NCBI GenBank assembly: GCA_029204225.1
Contig: MU832563.1
Span: forward strand, 1-64,000
Origin: Diphasiastrum complanatum
Taxonomy: Eukaryota; Streptophyta; Lycopodiopsida; Lycopodiales; Lycopodiaceae
Reading direction: 5' to 3'
Length of the DNA: 64,000 bases
Shown here: one piece after another, positions 50,935 through 61,939 of the stretch
How positions within the stretch are numbered: the stretch's first letter is position 1
Layout: the number at the start of each line of letters is the position of its first letter
Notes under the pieces: model-generated
Databases searched by the model: none
The model's input: only the letters and a program-made list of their open reading frames with translations
Told to the model about the DNA's origin: nothing
Made by a program: the position numbers and the translations under genes

Positions 50935-51070
50935 CAGTTACCGCAAGATCTCGTCATGACCGCAATTGCTTCGTATGTGGTAATTCTGCGATCAGTTCAA
51001 CTTCCCTCATTTGGGTTCGCAAAGACCGCAATCGCTCGTATGCGGTTATCCCGCAGCTGGTATACTTCGA
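50935..51070. repeat. Imperfect repeat around GACCGCAAT
   Basis: GACCGCAATTGCTTCGTATG (50958 on) and GACCGCAATCGCTCGTATG (51023 on) repeat at about 65-base spacing, each followed by a GGTTA..CGC/CTGCG phrase. Confidence 0.6.
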
Positions 51071-51132
51071 CTATATGTCATCCGGGTGTGACCTTTCCAT
51101 TCCAGTTAACAACCATGCTCAGCATAGACTAA

Positions 51133-53810
51133 TACAAAACAAAACCATTAAAACTCATCACAAAAAAAAAAAAAATTAAATTAAAAAAAAAGAAAATTGA
51201 TTGTAAAGAAAAAGCTATGCTCAACATGGATTAAAACAAGACAAAAGCTTACTAGGAACACATGAGAAAATAGAGTTGAACTTACCATGTCTTTGAATAA
51301 AATAAAGAATCTTTGAATCTCCTCTTCTCTTGTACAGTTTGGGTAGAGAGACTGGCACTCATCCCAATTTTGACAATTCAGATCTTTAATGTCAACTTTT
51401 TCAACAATGTGATTGATATTTTAAGGTGTGTGTGATTGCACACGAATCTATCTCTTGATTGATGCAAACAATATAGCTTGACAATCTCAAGGCAAGAGCA
51501 CATGTTAGGGCCTTTTTCGGCAGGGGGTTGGTCCCACCAAAAAGTCCTAATAAGGTCAAGGGGCACCACTACTGATGGTGGTTCGGCCATACATGAACAA
51601 CATAGGATTTGCCACTTCCAACCCTGAGGGTCTTCTCTATTGTCCCGTGCTCCCCAACCGATGAGAGTTTTCCAGGCTCTCAGAAATACGGCTGCAAGGA
51701 GGTGTAACTACACTCTTAATCCTATTGGTCCTGTCTTTTCATATCCATAGCTCGAGGTGAGGGTGATAATACTAACTCTCTAACGTCCCTTCCCTAGCTC
51801 TTTCAATGTAGTGTGTTTTTGGTGACCATGATTAAGAGCATCCCGATTACACGAAAGTCTTCTAGTCTACGAGTCCAAGGCTGCTTCATGGCATTATGGC
51901 CTTACCCTCAAACCTTCAAGGTATTGCCCCTATTCCCCTTAACTTATAAGGATTTTGTCCTTAGGTATCCTTGAGATAAGGTCATTGCTGTAAAAAATTA
52001 GGGTCACGCCTATAGCCTTTAATGTTAAGGCTAGGCCTTCGCAGTTTCATGATTCTCAATAATTGTGGTCAACCCTGAACTGATTATATAACTACATTTA
52101 GTGAAAAGGGTTGGCACTTGCACTCTTTAGAATATGTCCCTAAGGTACTCAATCGATCAGTGTGTAGTAATTGAATTGCGATCAACATACATCAACTAGT
52201 AAGGAGACATTATATCATGATTATTCTCGTGCAACGTGGGGGTGCAGTTATACGCACCGCTTTGTTTGACAAGTTGTGGTATTTTCGTCGACCGTCGGGT
52301 CTAGGTATTTCGCTAGACAGTACCAACGACGGGTGTGACTAGTGTGACGCTTTAACCAAGGTGGTGTTTTTCAACCACAGATGGTGGACGACCCGCTCTA
52401 GTGTTTCATAGAGGTCGAGTCCAATTGATATGCTTCATAAATGACAAACAAACGATTCCAACTTGACGATTTCCACAATTTATCAATCATGCCGTATGCC
52501 GACTAGTTTATAGACCGACCAACAACCAAATGTAGTGACTATGAAGAAAACGTTTTCTTATGCTACCGTACCGCAATACACAACCGTTTACTTGCTCTAA
52601 CCGTGGGAAAAACCCTGGTTTTCATAATACTGATGCATACTATCGAAAAACACTTGCCTCCTCTACCAAAGTATGTAATAAGCCTTTTGGATACTGACAG
52701 AAAAAATGACAAATGTAACAAATGCTTGGGCTCCTAGTATTCTAGTCACGGCATACAATAATTTCAGTCATCTCACATCAGAAAACCGTTTCCCTTCTTT
52801 AATACAATATAAAGTCACTTTCCTAAACCTGACCCACAAAGAGGGTCCGGCGCTCATAATACAAGTACATATGGAAGATGAAGCTGTCATTGCCTGATTT
52901 GGAATGACGAAGGCTACGGAAAACTAATACCTAGCACAAACAGATATGATACTTCACTGTCTACTCTTTCAAAAAGAAACCACAATTGATTAGGTCTCGA
53001 TAGATACATGGCAGATGAGGAAAATTCTTAAGTTCTCACATAGTATTAGCATGCTACAACTACATAAGTATCCTACCACTCCTTCAATAAACGAAGGCAA
53101 GTACAGACTGCAAGCACACACATTTCCACGGAAAGCAAGTAAGTAGAGAAATAAAGACTATAAAAAAAAAGACCAAGAGGAAGTAAAACTATATCTCAAT
53201 GTGAGCATAGGTGACCGGTAATTGGAGAAGTACTAATTTGATAACCATTTGTCCATAGCGCTTCTTGTGTGAGTGTCTTTCTGGTTTAACGCTTTCCAGT
53301 GGCATCAAAAATTCGTGATTTGTTGCTCCCCACCAATGCAACTAAAGGCTGCTCAAAAATCAGCAATGGAGGGGCTACAAATGTGTGGTAGACAAGTTGC
53401 ACACAAACTAAAACCCTTAGAAACAGCCGTCAAACATTTCTTACAGATCTTAGGTAGGTCCAGTGAGGCAAGATGGGAACATGGTAGGCTGTAGGTCTGA
53501 TTTTTTCAGGATTTTGACTGCTAGTGTCAGGCATTTCAGGGCTGCCACAGGTCACAGGTTTGATCTTTCTTGATTGTCACAGATGCAGGGCCGCAGACCA
53601 GACTGTCAGAGGCCTGGTTGGCTGCATTTGAGTTGGTAGTAGGTCGCACTCAAAGATGGTAGAGATGAAATGGAATGGAAAGTCACAAACTCTGGTTTTT
53701 GGTCACAGGTTGACTATCTGGTATAGTCCAGAGAAAGTTACAACAGGTCTGTGAAAAAAATTCAGAGAAGGGAGACGCTTCCACAGAGGCAAGCAGGCTC
53801 TAGCTGGTCT
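51133..53810. other. Long stretch without a recognised gene
   Basis: Mixed AT-rich sequence. It includes a more GC-rich part (51480-52440) that may be old LTR sequence, but I could not define termini. No coding domain was recognised. Confidence 0.4.
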
Positions 53811-54104
53811 TCAGCTGGCTTGATTTGGCGTTTTTTTAGCCCTGGCTCTTGACCTCACTGGCCTTGACTGCTTTCTTTTCCTTTGATAAGGGGGTCTAAC
53901 CCTGGGAGCTGGTTGGGGAGGTGGAGGTGCCTTGAATACCTGCTCGTACTGATTCCTTAGCCTAAACACAAGCTCCATATCCTTGGGCATGATAGCCACC
54001 CGATTTGCGTGTACAGCAACAAGCACAGTATCCTCAAAAAACCTAATCTGATAATCTTCGTAGGTTGTATGCAATGCTTCAATTGTGTGGCAAGGTGGGC
54101 AGGA
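53811..54104 (-). CDS. Histone H3-like C-terminal half with long basic tail (partial)
   Basis: Minus-strand frame ending at 53811. From ALHTTYEDYQIRFFEDT (54077 down) through VHANRVAIMPKD to LVFRLRN it aligns without gaps to the H3 segment running from ALQEA to RIRG. About 22 of 42 positions are identical by eye, including FEDT, H.A..R and the H3-specific IMPKD. Canonical H3 ends a few residues later. Here about 40 more residues follow, Pro-rich (APPPPQPAPRVRPP) then basic (YQRKRKQSRP, RARAKK). A CTACAG acceptor-like site before 54104 would make this a last exon. I could not find the N-terminal tail, alpha-1 or loop 1 upstream, though a weak relative lies in another frame near 54250. It may be a divergent H3 variant, a CENH3 fragment or a pseudogene. 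Confidence 0.55.
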   Translation of the reverse strand, partial: SCPPCHTIEALHTTYEDYQIRFFEDTVLVAVHANRVAIMPKDMELVFRLRNQYEQVFKAPPPPQPAPRVRPPYQRKRKQSRPVRSRARAKKTPNQAS

Positions 54105-54319
54105 CTGTAGACAGCTGCAACGAGCTGTTTCAAGCTCTCCATAGGTCCATCGAGGGTACAGAGAGGCTCTTAGACAGGTAGGCAGGTGGCATAGGGCTCA
54201 GCTCTCTGGTTTTTCACTGTGGACACCTATCAACATTCGCTTTCGATTCAAATATCTCGATGGTGTTTGACAAACTGCAAGATCAGCTGCCTATAACTAG
54301 ATTGTAATATCGAGCTGCG

Positions 54320-54550
54320 ATGTTGGGTGGATCATGGGAGTCCAGATTCACAACATGGACAACCTCCAATTGGTTAGCCAGCGCCGATAAGTGCTTTTTC
54401 TTGCACAAGTCCGATTTCAACATGGAGCACCTAGTTTTCATGGAAAAGGTTCAGTACCACCTGATTAAGGTACGAAGAGAGGCAAATCATAGCCCAAAAT
54501 GAATAATCTCACGAGCTGTCATGGGACCGCCACCAGTTTTGGTGGGGGAT
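54320..54550 (+). other. Possible 3' end of an LTR element with polypurine tract
   Basis: A 60-codon frame (54320-54502) of unknown type is followed by TTTTGGTGGGGGATAC, a good polypurine tract, which abuts the LTR-like TGTTGAGGGG at 54553. Confidence 0.35.
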
Positions 54551-54552
54551 AC

Positions 54553-55359
54553 TGTTGAGGGGTTTGTGGATATCAAGGCAACCCTAATTAGGTTATTTAT
54601 TTATTAGCAGTTAATAAGTGAGAGGGATTTGGCACCCTGCGTGTGTAAGTCGAACCCAATGATCACATAGTTATATGCTTAATTAGAAGTCAATAAAAGG
54701 ACTTTAGGCCAATTTTGTGGGACTTCTAATGTCAGGCCCAAATGTCAAATCAGTGAATAAAATGGGGGTTCCCACCAAAATTCAATTTTAAATTGGTTTC
54801 TCACCAATCTTTAATTGAGTTCCCTCCATTATTTTAAAAGTCAAATGCATTAGCCAATAGAATTTGAGGCCATTCCAGTATATATAGTGGCTATCTTGAA
54901 TTATTCTACATGTTCTCTCTTCATTTCAATACAAGCAGGTTGGCCCTCTTATGGAATGGATATGGAATGTCCTTGCTCTCTATCTTTTTCCTCTATCTCT
55001 CATGCTTTCATTGTGTTTGCTAATTGTTGGAATTGATGTTTACTAACATTGATTATTCTTATGCTTTTTGTGAGAGAGAAGGGAGGATCATTTGTGGATC
55101 ATAGGGTTAATGGACGTAGTGTTAGAAGTGGATCTTCACAACATGCTGGATTTTGGATTATGCTATTGCTCTCACAGGAACGAACCTCCGCGTGACGACT
55201 AACTTCACTCCTTGATGCTTGTATGCTTGGATCTAGGGTTGAGGCTAGGACAGGAAATAGCCCCATTACAAATTATATCTTGTACCTAAATTAGATGTGC
55301 ACACCAAATTGGCTCAAGATCTAAGATCCATTGGTTGTGTTTTCGATTTGTAATTCTCA
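54553..55359 (+). repeat. LTR-like segment of about 807 bp
   Basis: Starts TGTTGAGG after a polypurine tract and ends ..TTCTCA just before TGGTATCAAAGC (55362-55373), a primer-binding-site match with one change. It holds a TATATATAG box at about 54887 and a plausible transcript start region after it. Having a tract on one side and a primer site on the other is unusual for a single LTR. Confidence 0.55.
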
Positions 55360-55361
55360 AA

Positions 55362-55373
55362 TGGTATCAAAGC
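55362..55373 (+). other. Primer-binding-site match after the 807-bp LTR
   Basis: TGGTATCAAAGC, one base from the initiator-tRNA-Met complement. About 108 bases of leader follow before another element is inserted at 55482. Confidence 0.65.
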
Positions 55374-55481
55374 AGGTTTTAGGCCAAAGTTGGTTTTTAT
55401 GCCAAATCTAGTGGTGGATTTGAGGGCGCCAAAAATTCTATGTGGATTTGGAGGTGTTGCTAGATCAAATCTTGCATTTTC

Positions 55482-55746
55482 TGTTAGAAATCAATGATAA
55501 ACTTCATTGTTACCGTCTACGATGTACATTAATGTTGACAGCTACTACCAGCTATAATTAGCTGTAGGCTAGTCTATTAGTCTATTCGTAGGTTTTTCCT
55601 CTCTATCAGGGTTCAGGGTTTATATGTACATTTTATATTCAGTATGAAGTTAGTGTGATAGAGTGATATTGCGTGTTCTTCTTCCATCTCCCTACTTGGT
55701 GATTGTTTATGGTGAATGCTTGATGTTGCATTTCTGATTGTTAACA
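55482..55746 (+). repeat. 5' LTR of the copia element (265 bp)
   Basis: TGTTAGAAATC..TTGTTAACA with inverted TGTTA/TAACA ends, directly followed by a perfect TGGTATCAGAGC primer site at 55747-55758. A TATATGTACATTTTATATTC stretch near 55620 may serve as the promoter. Confidence 0.85.
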
Positions 55747-56139
55747 TGGTATCAGAGCTACAATAGTCGTGCAGCTTAGAGAGACAAAAATGGCTGGAAA
55801 AACTCTTCTTGATGTATTTTGCAGGTTTTGGAGCTCATAGTTATTAGTGGGGAACAAAGACACAGTCCCGGAGGCATCGGACAGGCCAGGGCAGCATCAG
55901 ACAGATTGAAAATCTGTTGAGTAGAAAAAGTTTTACAATATCTTTTTTTAGTCTTTGTGAAAAGTATCATTTGTCATAGAGTTGTGCCAAGAAATCTCTC
56001 ATTTGTTTGTTTGGGGTACTGCAAATCACACCAGATAGTGTCTAGTACTGCCATTTAGAGCTTTGAGGCTTCATACCTTCACATTATTGATATCTGTCTG
56101 TTTGAACGATCACTCGTTTCGAAATCTAAGCAAAGAGAA

Positions 56140-56154
56140 GGCGGCGTAGCCGCC
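56140..56154 (+). repeat. GC-rich hairpin in the copia leader
   Basis: GGCGGC and GCCGCC separated by GTA, in otherwise AT-rich sequence. It lies just upstream of the tandem repeats. Confidence 0.7.
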
Positions 56155-56219
56155 GCGCCGAAGTAGGGAATCTAAAATATTCTCTCTGAAAGTTCTTATA
56201 TTCTCTCTTTTTATATTCG

Positions 56220-56457
56220 TACCAATATCGGATCCAAGCACGCTGAAGAGAAATCCGAGCAGTCATACATCTGCGCTCCAGTCCGATATCGCATGTCCGT
56301 ACCAATATCGGATCCAAGCGCACGAGCTAAAGCGAATTCTTAGTAGTTGTACATCCATGCTCCAGTCCGATATCGCATGCTCCAATATCGGATCCACGCA
56401 CACAAGTTAAAGAGGATCCTGAGCAGTCGTACTTCCGTGCTCCATTCCGATATCAGG
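56220..56457 (+). repeat. Three 80-bp tandem repeats in the copia leader
   Basis: CCAATATCGGATCCA starts units at about 56221, 56301 and 56381. Each unit has an internal AGY(C/T)GTAC-type phrase and closes with TCCGATATC. The opening CAATATCGG and closing CCGATATCG are inverted copies of each other, so each unit can fold end to end. Confidence 0.85.
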
Positions 56458-56570
56458 TGTATAACTGAAAAAAAAATATTATTATATAGTTGTATGGCAT
56501 GATAAAATTTGGAGACTAAGTTGTGTGCTCAAACTGAGTCATTTTTGTGATCCAAACTTGTCTATCCAGT

Positions 56571-57666
56571 AATGGCAACCCTAAGCGAGAGTGTCCTCAA
56601 TGAGTCAAGCAAATTGGAAGGAACTGGCAACTATGCAGTTTGGAAATTCAAACTAAAGAACATTTTGATGGAAAAGGAGCTATGAGAGATCGTGACAGGT
56701 GAAGAGACAAGGCCATTGATTGAAGAAGATCAACGGTCATTTGACAGGAGAAAATGTAAAGCGCAGAATGTCATCAACTTATCAATTAGAGATGCAATTA
56801 TTCCCTACATTTCGGATTCAGAAGGAACAAAAGAAGCATGGGATACGTTGAAGGGATTGTTTGAGACCACAAACACATCTCGAGTGTTATTCCTGAAGAC
56901 GAAGCTGCACACATTGCGGATGGATGATGGTGCAACTGTTGTTGATCACCTACTAAAGATCAAAGAGATTCGTGACCAATTAGTAGTAGTTGGAGAGCGA
57001 GTACAGGATCGTGAGATTGTGCAGTTGACATTGAATAGTTTGAGTGAGTCACATCAGATGTTTGTGACAAGTATAGCCACACGGAAAAATCTTCCAACCT
57101 ATGAAGAGTTAGGTGGATTGCTTTTGCAAGAAGAACAACGTCAAGAGAACTTGAGTCATCGCAACAAGAGATTTGATCAAGCTCTTGCAGTCAAGGGACG
57201 TGGTGGTAGATTTGGTCGTGGAAGACACCAATCAAGAGGTGGAAACTCAAATCGTGGATCATTCCAACAATTTCAAGAACAATCCAATGATGGCCCAAAT
57301 CGAGGCAATTGGAATCAAGGCCGGGGTCAAGGACGCGACTATTCCAGGCAAAATAAACCTGGAAATTGTAGGTATTGCAACAAACTTGGCCACTGGGAGT
57401 GTGAATGCTTCAAGAAACAAAAGGAGATGGAACAAAAAAAAGACAAAGGACAAGTGAGAAATTATGCTGATCAACATCAATTTGATGATTATTATTCTGA
57501 AATCAATTATATTGACCAACATCAATAGGACGATGATCAATATGAAGATGATACAGGTGAGAGCTCAAAATTGTTCATTACATCATTAATGACAAGTGAT
57601 GAAACCAAGGATACCTGGTACATTGATAGTGGTGCATCCAAGTACATGACTTCAAGGAAAGAGTGG
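56571..57666 (+). pseudogene. Ty1-copia gag and protease start
   Basis: The ATG at 56571 starts MATLSESVLNESSKLEGTGN and YAVWKFKLKNIL, then a TGA (56683-56685) interrupts. The frame continues for 278 residues in the UBN2 pattern (SDSEGTKEAWDTLKGLFETT; LTLNSLSESHQMFVTSIATR), an Arg/Gly-rich linker and a complete zinc knuckle, CRYCNKLGHWECEC. A TAG follows at about 57526. The protease active site WYIDSGASKYMT (about 57616) lies in the same frame. Two stops break what is otherwise well preserved, suggesting fairly recent activity. Confidence 0.9.
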
Positions 57667-57699
57667 TTTTCAGAACTCAAGGAAACACAATGGTGATGA

Positions 57700-58480
57700 A
57701 GTTGGACAAGCCGATGGCAAATTGCTATCTATTAAAGGAGTTGGAGTGGTACCAGTGAAGTTAGCCAACGAGAAGATAAAGCGGATAAGCAATGTGCAAT
57801 ATGTACCTGGCTTAGCTAACAATCTACTATCTGTTGGGACGATGGCTGATCAACAACTCAAAGTTGAGTTTGACAGCGACAAATGTCTTGTCACAGACAT
57901 CAAGAATCACTGCAAAGTGATTGCTACAGGAGCTAGAGTCAATGGGAATCGACTCTACAAATTGAATGTGAGATCTTTTGCTCAAGCTATGGTAAGCACG
58001 GTTGATAGTCGAAGTGATCTTTGGCATCAACGATTCAGTCATATTAATGCTCAAAGTTTACAGATTCTCAAAAGAGATAATCTAGTTATAGGATTGCTTG
58101 ATATTTCTTTTGAAGGAAAAATTTGTGAAGGTTGCATTTTGGAAAAACAACACAAAGAGAGGTTTCCCAAAAGTGGAGCAAGGAGAGCCAGTGGCATCCT
58201 AGATCTTGTCCACAGTGAGCTATGTGGACCTATGCAGACTAGATCTCTTAGTGGCTACTATTACTTTATCACCTTCATTGATGATTATAGCAGATGCATT
58301 TGGATTTATCTCATAAGCAAGAAATCAGATGCTTTTTCTAAGTTCAAGAAATTCAAGGCATTAGTTGGAAAGCAAAGAGGATGTTGCATCAAAACTTTGA
58401 GATCTGATGGAGGTGGTGAGTAGTTTTTGACAGAATTTATTGATTTCTGCAAAGATCAAGGGATCAAGAGGCAGACTATG
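57700..58480 (+). pseudogene. Ty1-copia protease end and integrase (truncated)
   Basis: After a frameshift near 57695, the frame 57722-58423 carries ISNVQYVPGLANNLLSVGTM (end of protease). It continues with LWHQRFSHINAQSLQILKR (pre-integrase zinc-binding part), CEGCILEKQHKERFPKS, then the catalytic core with HSELCGPM, FIDDYSRCIWIYLI and RSDGGGE. A TAG at 58421 follows. A few residues on, FCKDQGIKRQ joins directly to DKGKFDAEIPKRV, so the rest of the integrase core and its C-terminal domain are deleted (junction about 58477). Confidence 0.9.
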
Positions 58481-59465
58481 GACAAAGGCAAGTTTGATGC
58501 TGAAATTCCCAAGAGAGTACCTAAATGGTACTTATCAGTCACAGATGGTGCAAAGAAGGGAGATACTCCCGAATCTAGTGAGCAGGGAGAGCTTAGAAGA
58601 TCAAGTAGAAATCGAAAACCTCCTGCAAGATTAGAGATGAATCTAGCCCTAATGGGATCCATCTTAACGGCTCAAGAACCTAAAACTTTCAAAGAAGCAA
58701 AGGAACACAAGGAGTGGCGTGCAACTATGGAAACAAAAATGGAGGCTCTATTGAAGAACAAAACGTGGGACTTGGTTGAGCTACCTGATGGTAAGACACC
58801 TATCACATGTAAGTGGATCTACAAGACGAAGTATGGAGCAGATGGGCAACTCAACAAGTACAAGGCACAATTAGTTGCAAGAGGTTTTGAGCAGCAAGAA
58901 GGTATAGACTTTGAGGAGACCTTTGCACCTGTAGCCAAAATGGTAACTATTCGTTCTATCATTGCATTTTTGCTTTCTATGGTTGAAAAATCCAGTAAAT
59001 GGACATCAAATCTATTTTTCTGAATGGAGTATTGGATGAAGAGGTATATTTAGAGCAACCTCAAGGGTTTGTTGAGCCAGGAAGAGATCATTTGGTTTGT
59101 AAACTCGACAAAGCCATATATGGATTGAAGCAAGCACCACAAGCATGGTACTCTTGCATTGATGAGCACTTCAAGCGAAGGGGAATGGTACAGAGTGATG
59201 CTGATCCTAATCTTTACATTCTAAGGCAAGGTTCAGATATAGTGTTCATTGTGTTGTACGTGGATGATTTGATTATTACAAGAAGTAATGAGAGGTTAAT
59301 TAATGAAATCAAATCAAATCTTTCCAATGCTTTTGACATGAGTGATCTAGGACTCATGCATTACTGTCTTGGCATTGAAGTATGGCAAAAAGAAGACATG
59401 GTCTTTCTTACACAAAGCAAATATGCACGAGATTTGCTTTATAAGTTCAATATGCAGGATTGTAA
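58481..59465 (+). pseudogene. Ty1-copia reverse transcriptase (truncated)
   Basis: It begins after a linker with RRSSRNRKPPARLEMN. RT motifs follow in order: WRATMETKMEALLKNKTWDL, ITCKWIYKTKYGADGQLNKY, ARGFEQQEGIDFEETFAPVA. After a frameshift near 58995 come MDIKSIFLNGVLDEEVYLEQ, AIYGLKQAPQAWYSCIDEHF, and the catalytic LYVDDLIIT. MSDLGLMHYCLGIEV and LTQSKYARDLLYKF complete the palm and thumb. It stops at MQDCK, where it is fused to gypsy sequence. RNase H is absent. Confidence 0.92.
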
Positions 59466-60662
59466 GATCTCAGATCTGGATATCATTAAATTCGAATAGC
59501 TAAAGGTAATGAGCACAAAATGACGTTTCAAACACGGTACGCGAGTCACGAGTTCCTGGTGATGCCATTCGGTCTAACAAATGCACCAACCACTTTTTGC
59601 ACGTTGATGTACAACATTTTTCAAGACTGCCTGGATGAATTTGTCATTGTGTACATCAACGACATCTTAGTATTTAGCCGGAGCCTCAAAGATCACATTA
59701 AACATTTAAGGACGGTTCTCCAACAACTGAGGAGGAACTGCTTGTTCGCGAAAAGAGAGAAATGTGAGTTTGTCGTTTAGGAAGTTGATTTACTTGGACA
59801 TGTTATAGGCTACGGATGGATTCAACTGGATCTTAAGATGATCAAGGCTATCTTGGATTGGCTAGCACCTAAAACTGTTCATGATTTTAACATGAGATTT
59901 ATTGAGACATTGAGCAAAATTTTGGCACCGTTGTTGAAGCACACAAAGACGACATGGACACCGGAATGTGAAACAACGTTCCAAGAACTAAAACAACGAA
60001 TAACTCAAGAACCCATTCTTGCCCTATTGGACTTCAGCAAACCTTTCGAAATACATATAGACGCGTCAAACTTTGCTATTGGGGCCGTGTTGATGCAAGA
60101 GGAAAAACCACTTGCATATCACTCAATCACAATGTAGCATGGCCAGTGACGTAAACCCACATCGACGAGAACTGGAATTTAAAAATAAAGTTTGGCTGAA
60201 CACTAAAAATATCGCGTTGCCAAAAGGCTTATCTCATAAGTTCGTTTGACCTTATGCTGGGCCATATTATGTCACAAAGAAGACAACCCAGTGGCTTATC
60301 GATAGGCGCTGCCATCCAGCTTGGATATACACAATGTGTTTCACATCTTATTACTCAAACGGTACAAACCGGATGAGCAATTTGATCACGAACTCCGTCA
60401 CCCACTAACGACACTTGAGGATACAAAGAGACAGCTTGTACCATAACAAATATTGGCACATAGAAAGCGAACTGGCGCTCAATGTGAATATCTAGTGAAG
60501 TGGCTACGGGCTCCACTCATTAAGACAAATGTAAGGCGAGAGCCCCTGAAGTACTTAAAGATTACCTGCAAAAAAATCAACGCAACAGCCGTTTTTCCAA
60601 ATTGGCACACAATGCACTACCTGGCGGCATGTTTCGTTCATGAATACTCACGACCACTCTAA
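59466..60662 (+). pseudogene. Ty3-gypsy chromovirus pol, internally deleted
   Basis: Starts inside RT with DLRSGYH, a stop in place of Gln, then IRIAKGNEHK, TFQTRYASHEFLVMPFGLTN and VYINDILVFS. The usual YIDD is YIND, so a catalytic aspartate is lost. A TAG at 59778 and LLGHVIG follow, then the RNase H opening FEIHIDASNFAIGAVLMQ. Near 60150-60180 (PHRREL then EF) the sequence jumps to the integrase C-terminal part (KVWLNTKNIALPKGLSHKF), skipping most of RNase H and integrase. A frameshift at about 60310 precedes a chromodomain start, ILAHRKRTGAQCEYLVKW. The chromodomain marks it as a chromovirus. Confidence 0.9.
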
Positions 60663-60872
60663 AGTTCAAAGAACTTTCAGGTATCTTTTTTAGTTTGTCA
60701 ATAAATCACTTGCAGCTTTACATAGGTTTTACGTAAGTGTACTTGATCTACACTTTTTCTGTGCTACTGCCATTGTATCTTTAATTTAAAGTTGTTAAGG
60801 CCGGTGAATTAAGCCCGTGCCATATATTCTAAGTCTAGTTTGGCCCTAATGAGGACATCAGCTTTTTCAAAC

Positions 60873-61580
60873 GAGGGGAGGATGTTGTAAAGCTGACTCA
60901 GGTGCACCAAGGTGCCCTGTAAGACTCTAAGGGGTGACACTCCCTAAAGGTCCTAGAGCGAGTTAGAAAGTCAAGGACTGAGCCTCCGACTTGTGGTAAG
61001 CCAGCCAAATAGTTATAAGTCATGAGCTAGCTCTGGAGCTCGAGTCATGGCCTAGTTAGGAGCCAAGTTGACTCTGCCGCCGGGACGGCTCTCGGGACCC
61101 ATGTCTGGGAGCCAAACTGATTCTGCCAGGCTTCTCAGGCTTAATCAGCAAAATAAAAACTAAGTCCAGAAAAGCGTGCTTTACCAGAAAGCACTATATT
61201 CTAGGATAGAGGGGACGTGCCGAATCACACCATAACTATAGGGTCTGGCAGACAGAAACTTGGACAGCTCAATAGAATCCAGTCGCCAGGTCTCAGCTCC
61301 TTCTACCAACGCGAGCCAGGAAGAATGCCCAGCACATGTTGGTGGCCCCGAGACCAGTCAGTCTATGTATGAATGTAGCCTCTTCCAAATTTTATAAAGT
61401 TGATCCTTGGGGATGATTACCATTTCGGCTTCGCCTCCAGGACTGGTCCAAGTGGAAGAAACCTTACTACAACCTTTTTGCGTGTCGGCACCTAAGAGTC
61501 CACATCACCGATGTGTGGCTCGCCGCTATGCCATTTGGTCAGTTTGGCGACCACCTAAAGTCGGATTACATAGGTATATT
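60873..61580 (+). repeat. Polypurine tract and probable 3' LTR of the chromovirus
   Basis: GAGGGGAGGA (60873-60882) is directly followed by TGTTGTAAAGCTGACTC, the expected start of an LTR (60883). The sequence is GC-richer than its surroundings to about 61560. I could not fix the 3' end. Confidence 0.55.
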
Positions 61581-61754
61581 GAGTCAATAAAATAAATTTC
61601 CAATACATATTTAATGTTTTGCTGGTAGAAAATTTGAGATAGAGGATTTAGAACGCAAATTTTTTTAAAAACCAGCAGCTTCAAAATAAATGCAAGAAAT
61701 TGGAGAGAAACCTCAAGGTGGATTCCCAAACACTGCTTTTGACTAAGAACCATG

Positions 61755-61761
<7 letters not shown>

Positions 61762-61794
<33 letters not shown>

Positions 61795-61854
61795 AGCGAA
61801 GTGTGCCCGTTGATGACGGACGGCCGATGGTGTGTATGTGTGTGTGTGCGCGTG

Positions 61855-61929
<75 letters not shown>

Positions 61930-61935
61930 AAGAGA
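61762..61935. repeat. (TG)n and (GA)n microsatellites
   Basis: TG repeats at 61757-61791, a short unique spacer with another TG/CG patch, then about 65 bases of GA (61859-61924). Confidence 0.95.
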
Positions 61936-61939
61936 GGAG

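Larger units (their letters stand above)
55482..59465 (+). mobile_element. Ty1-copia element (5' LTR, leader, gag, partial pol)
   Basis: Consists of a 5' LTR (55482-55746), a primer site (55747-55758), a leader with tandem repeats, gag from 56571, then protease, part of integrase, and reverse transcriptase through the YVDD region. It breaks at about 59461-59466, where gypsy RT sequence begins. RNase H and the 3' LTR are missing. The element sits inside the leader of the preceding LTR element. Confidence 0.9.

Noticed and set aside
54320-54502. 60-codon plus-strand frame as N-terminal half of the H3-like protein
   Set aside because: Wrong strand, with no similarity to the H3 tail or alpha-1 helix.
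57259-57540. 93-codon minus-strand hydrophobic frame
   Set aside because: Antisense of copia gag's Arg/Gly and Asn/Gln-rich linker.
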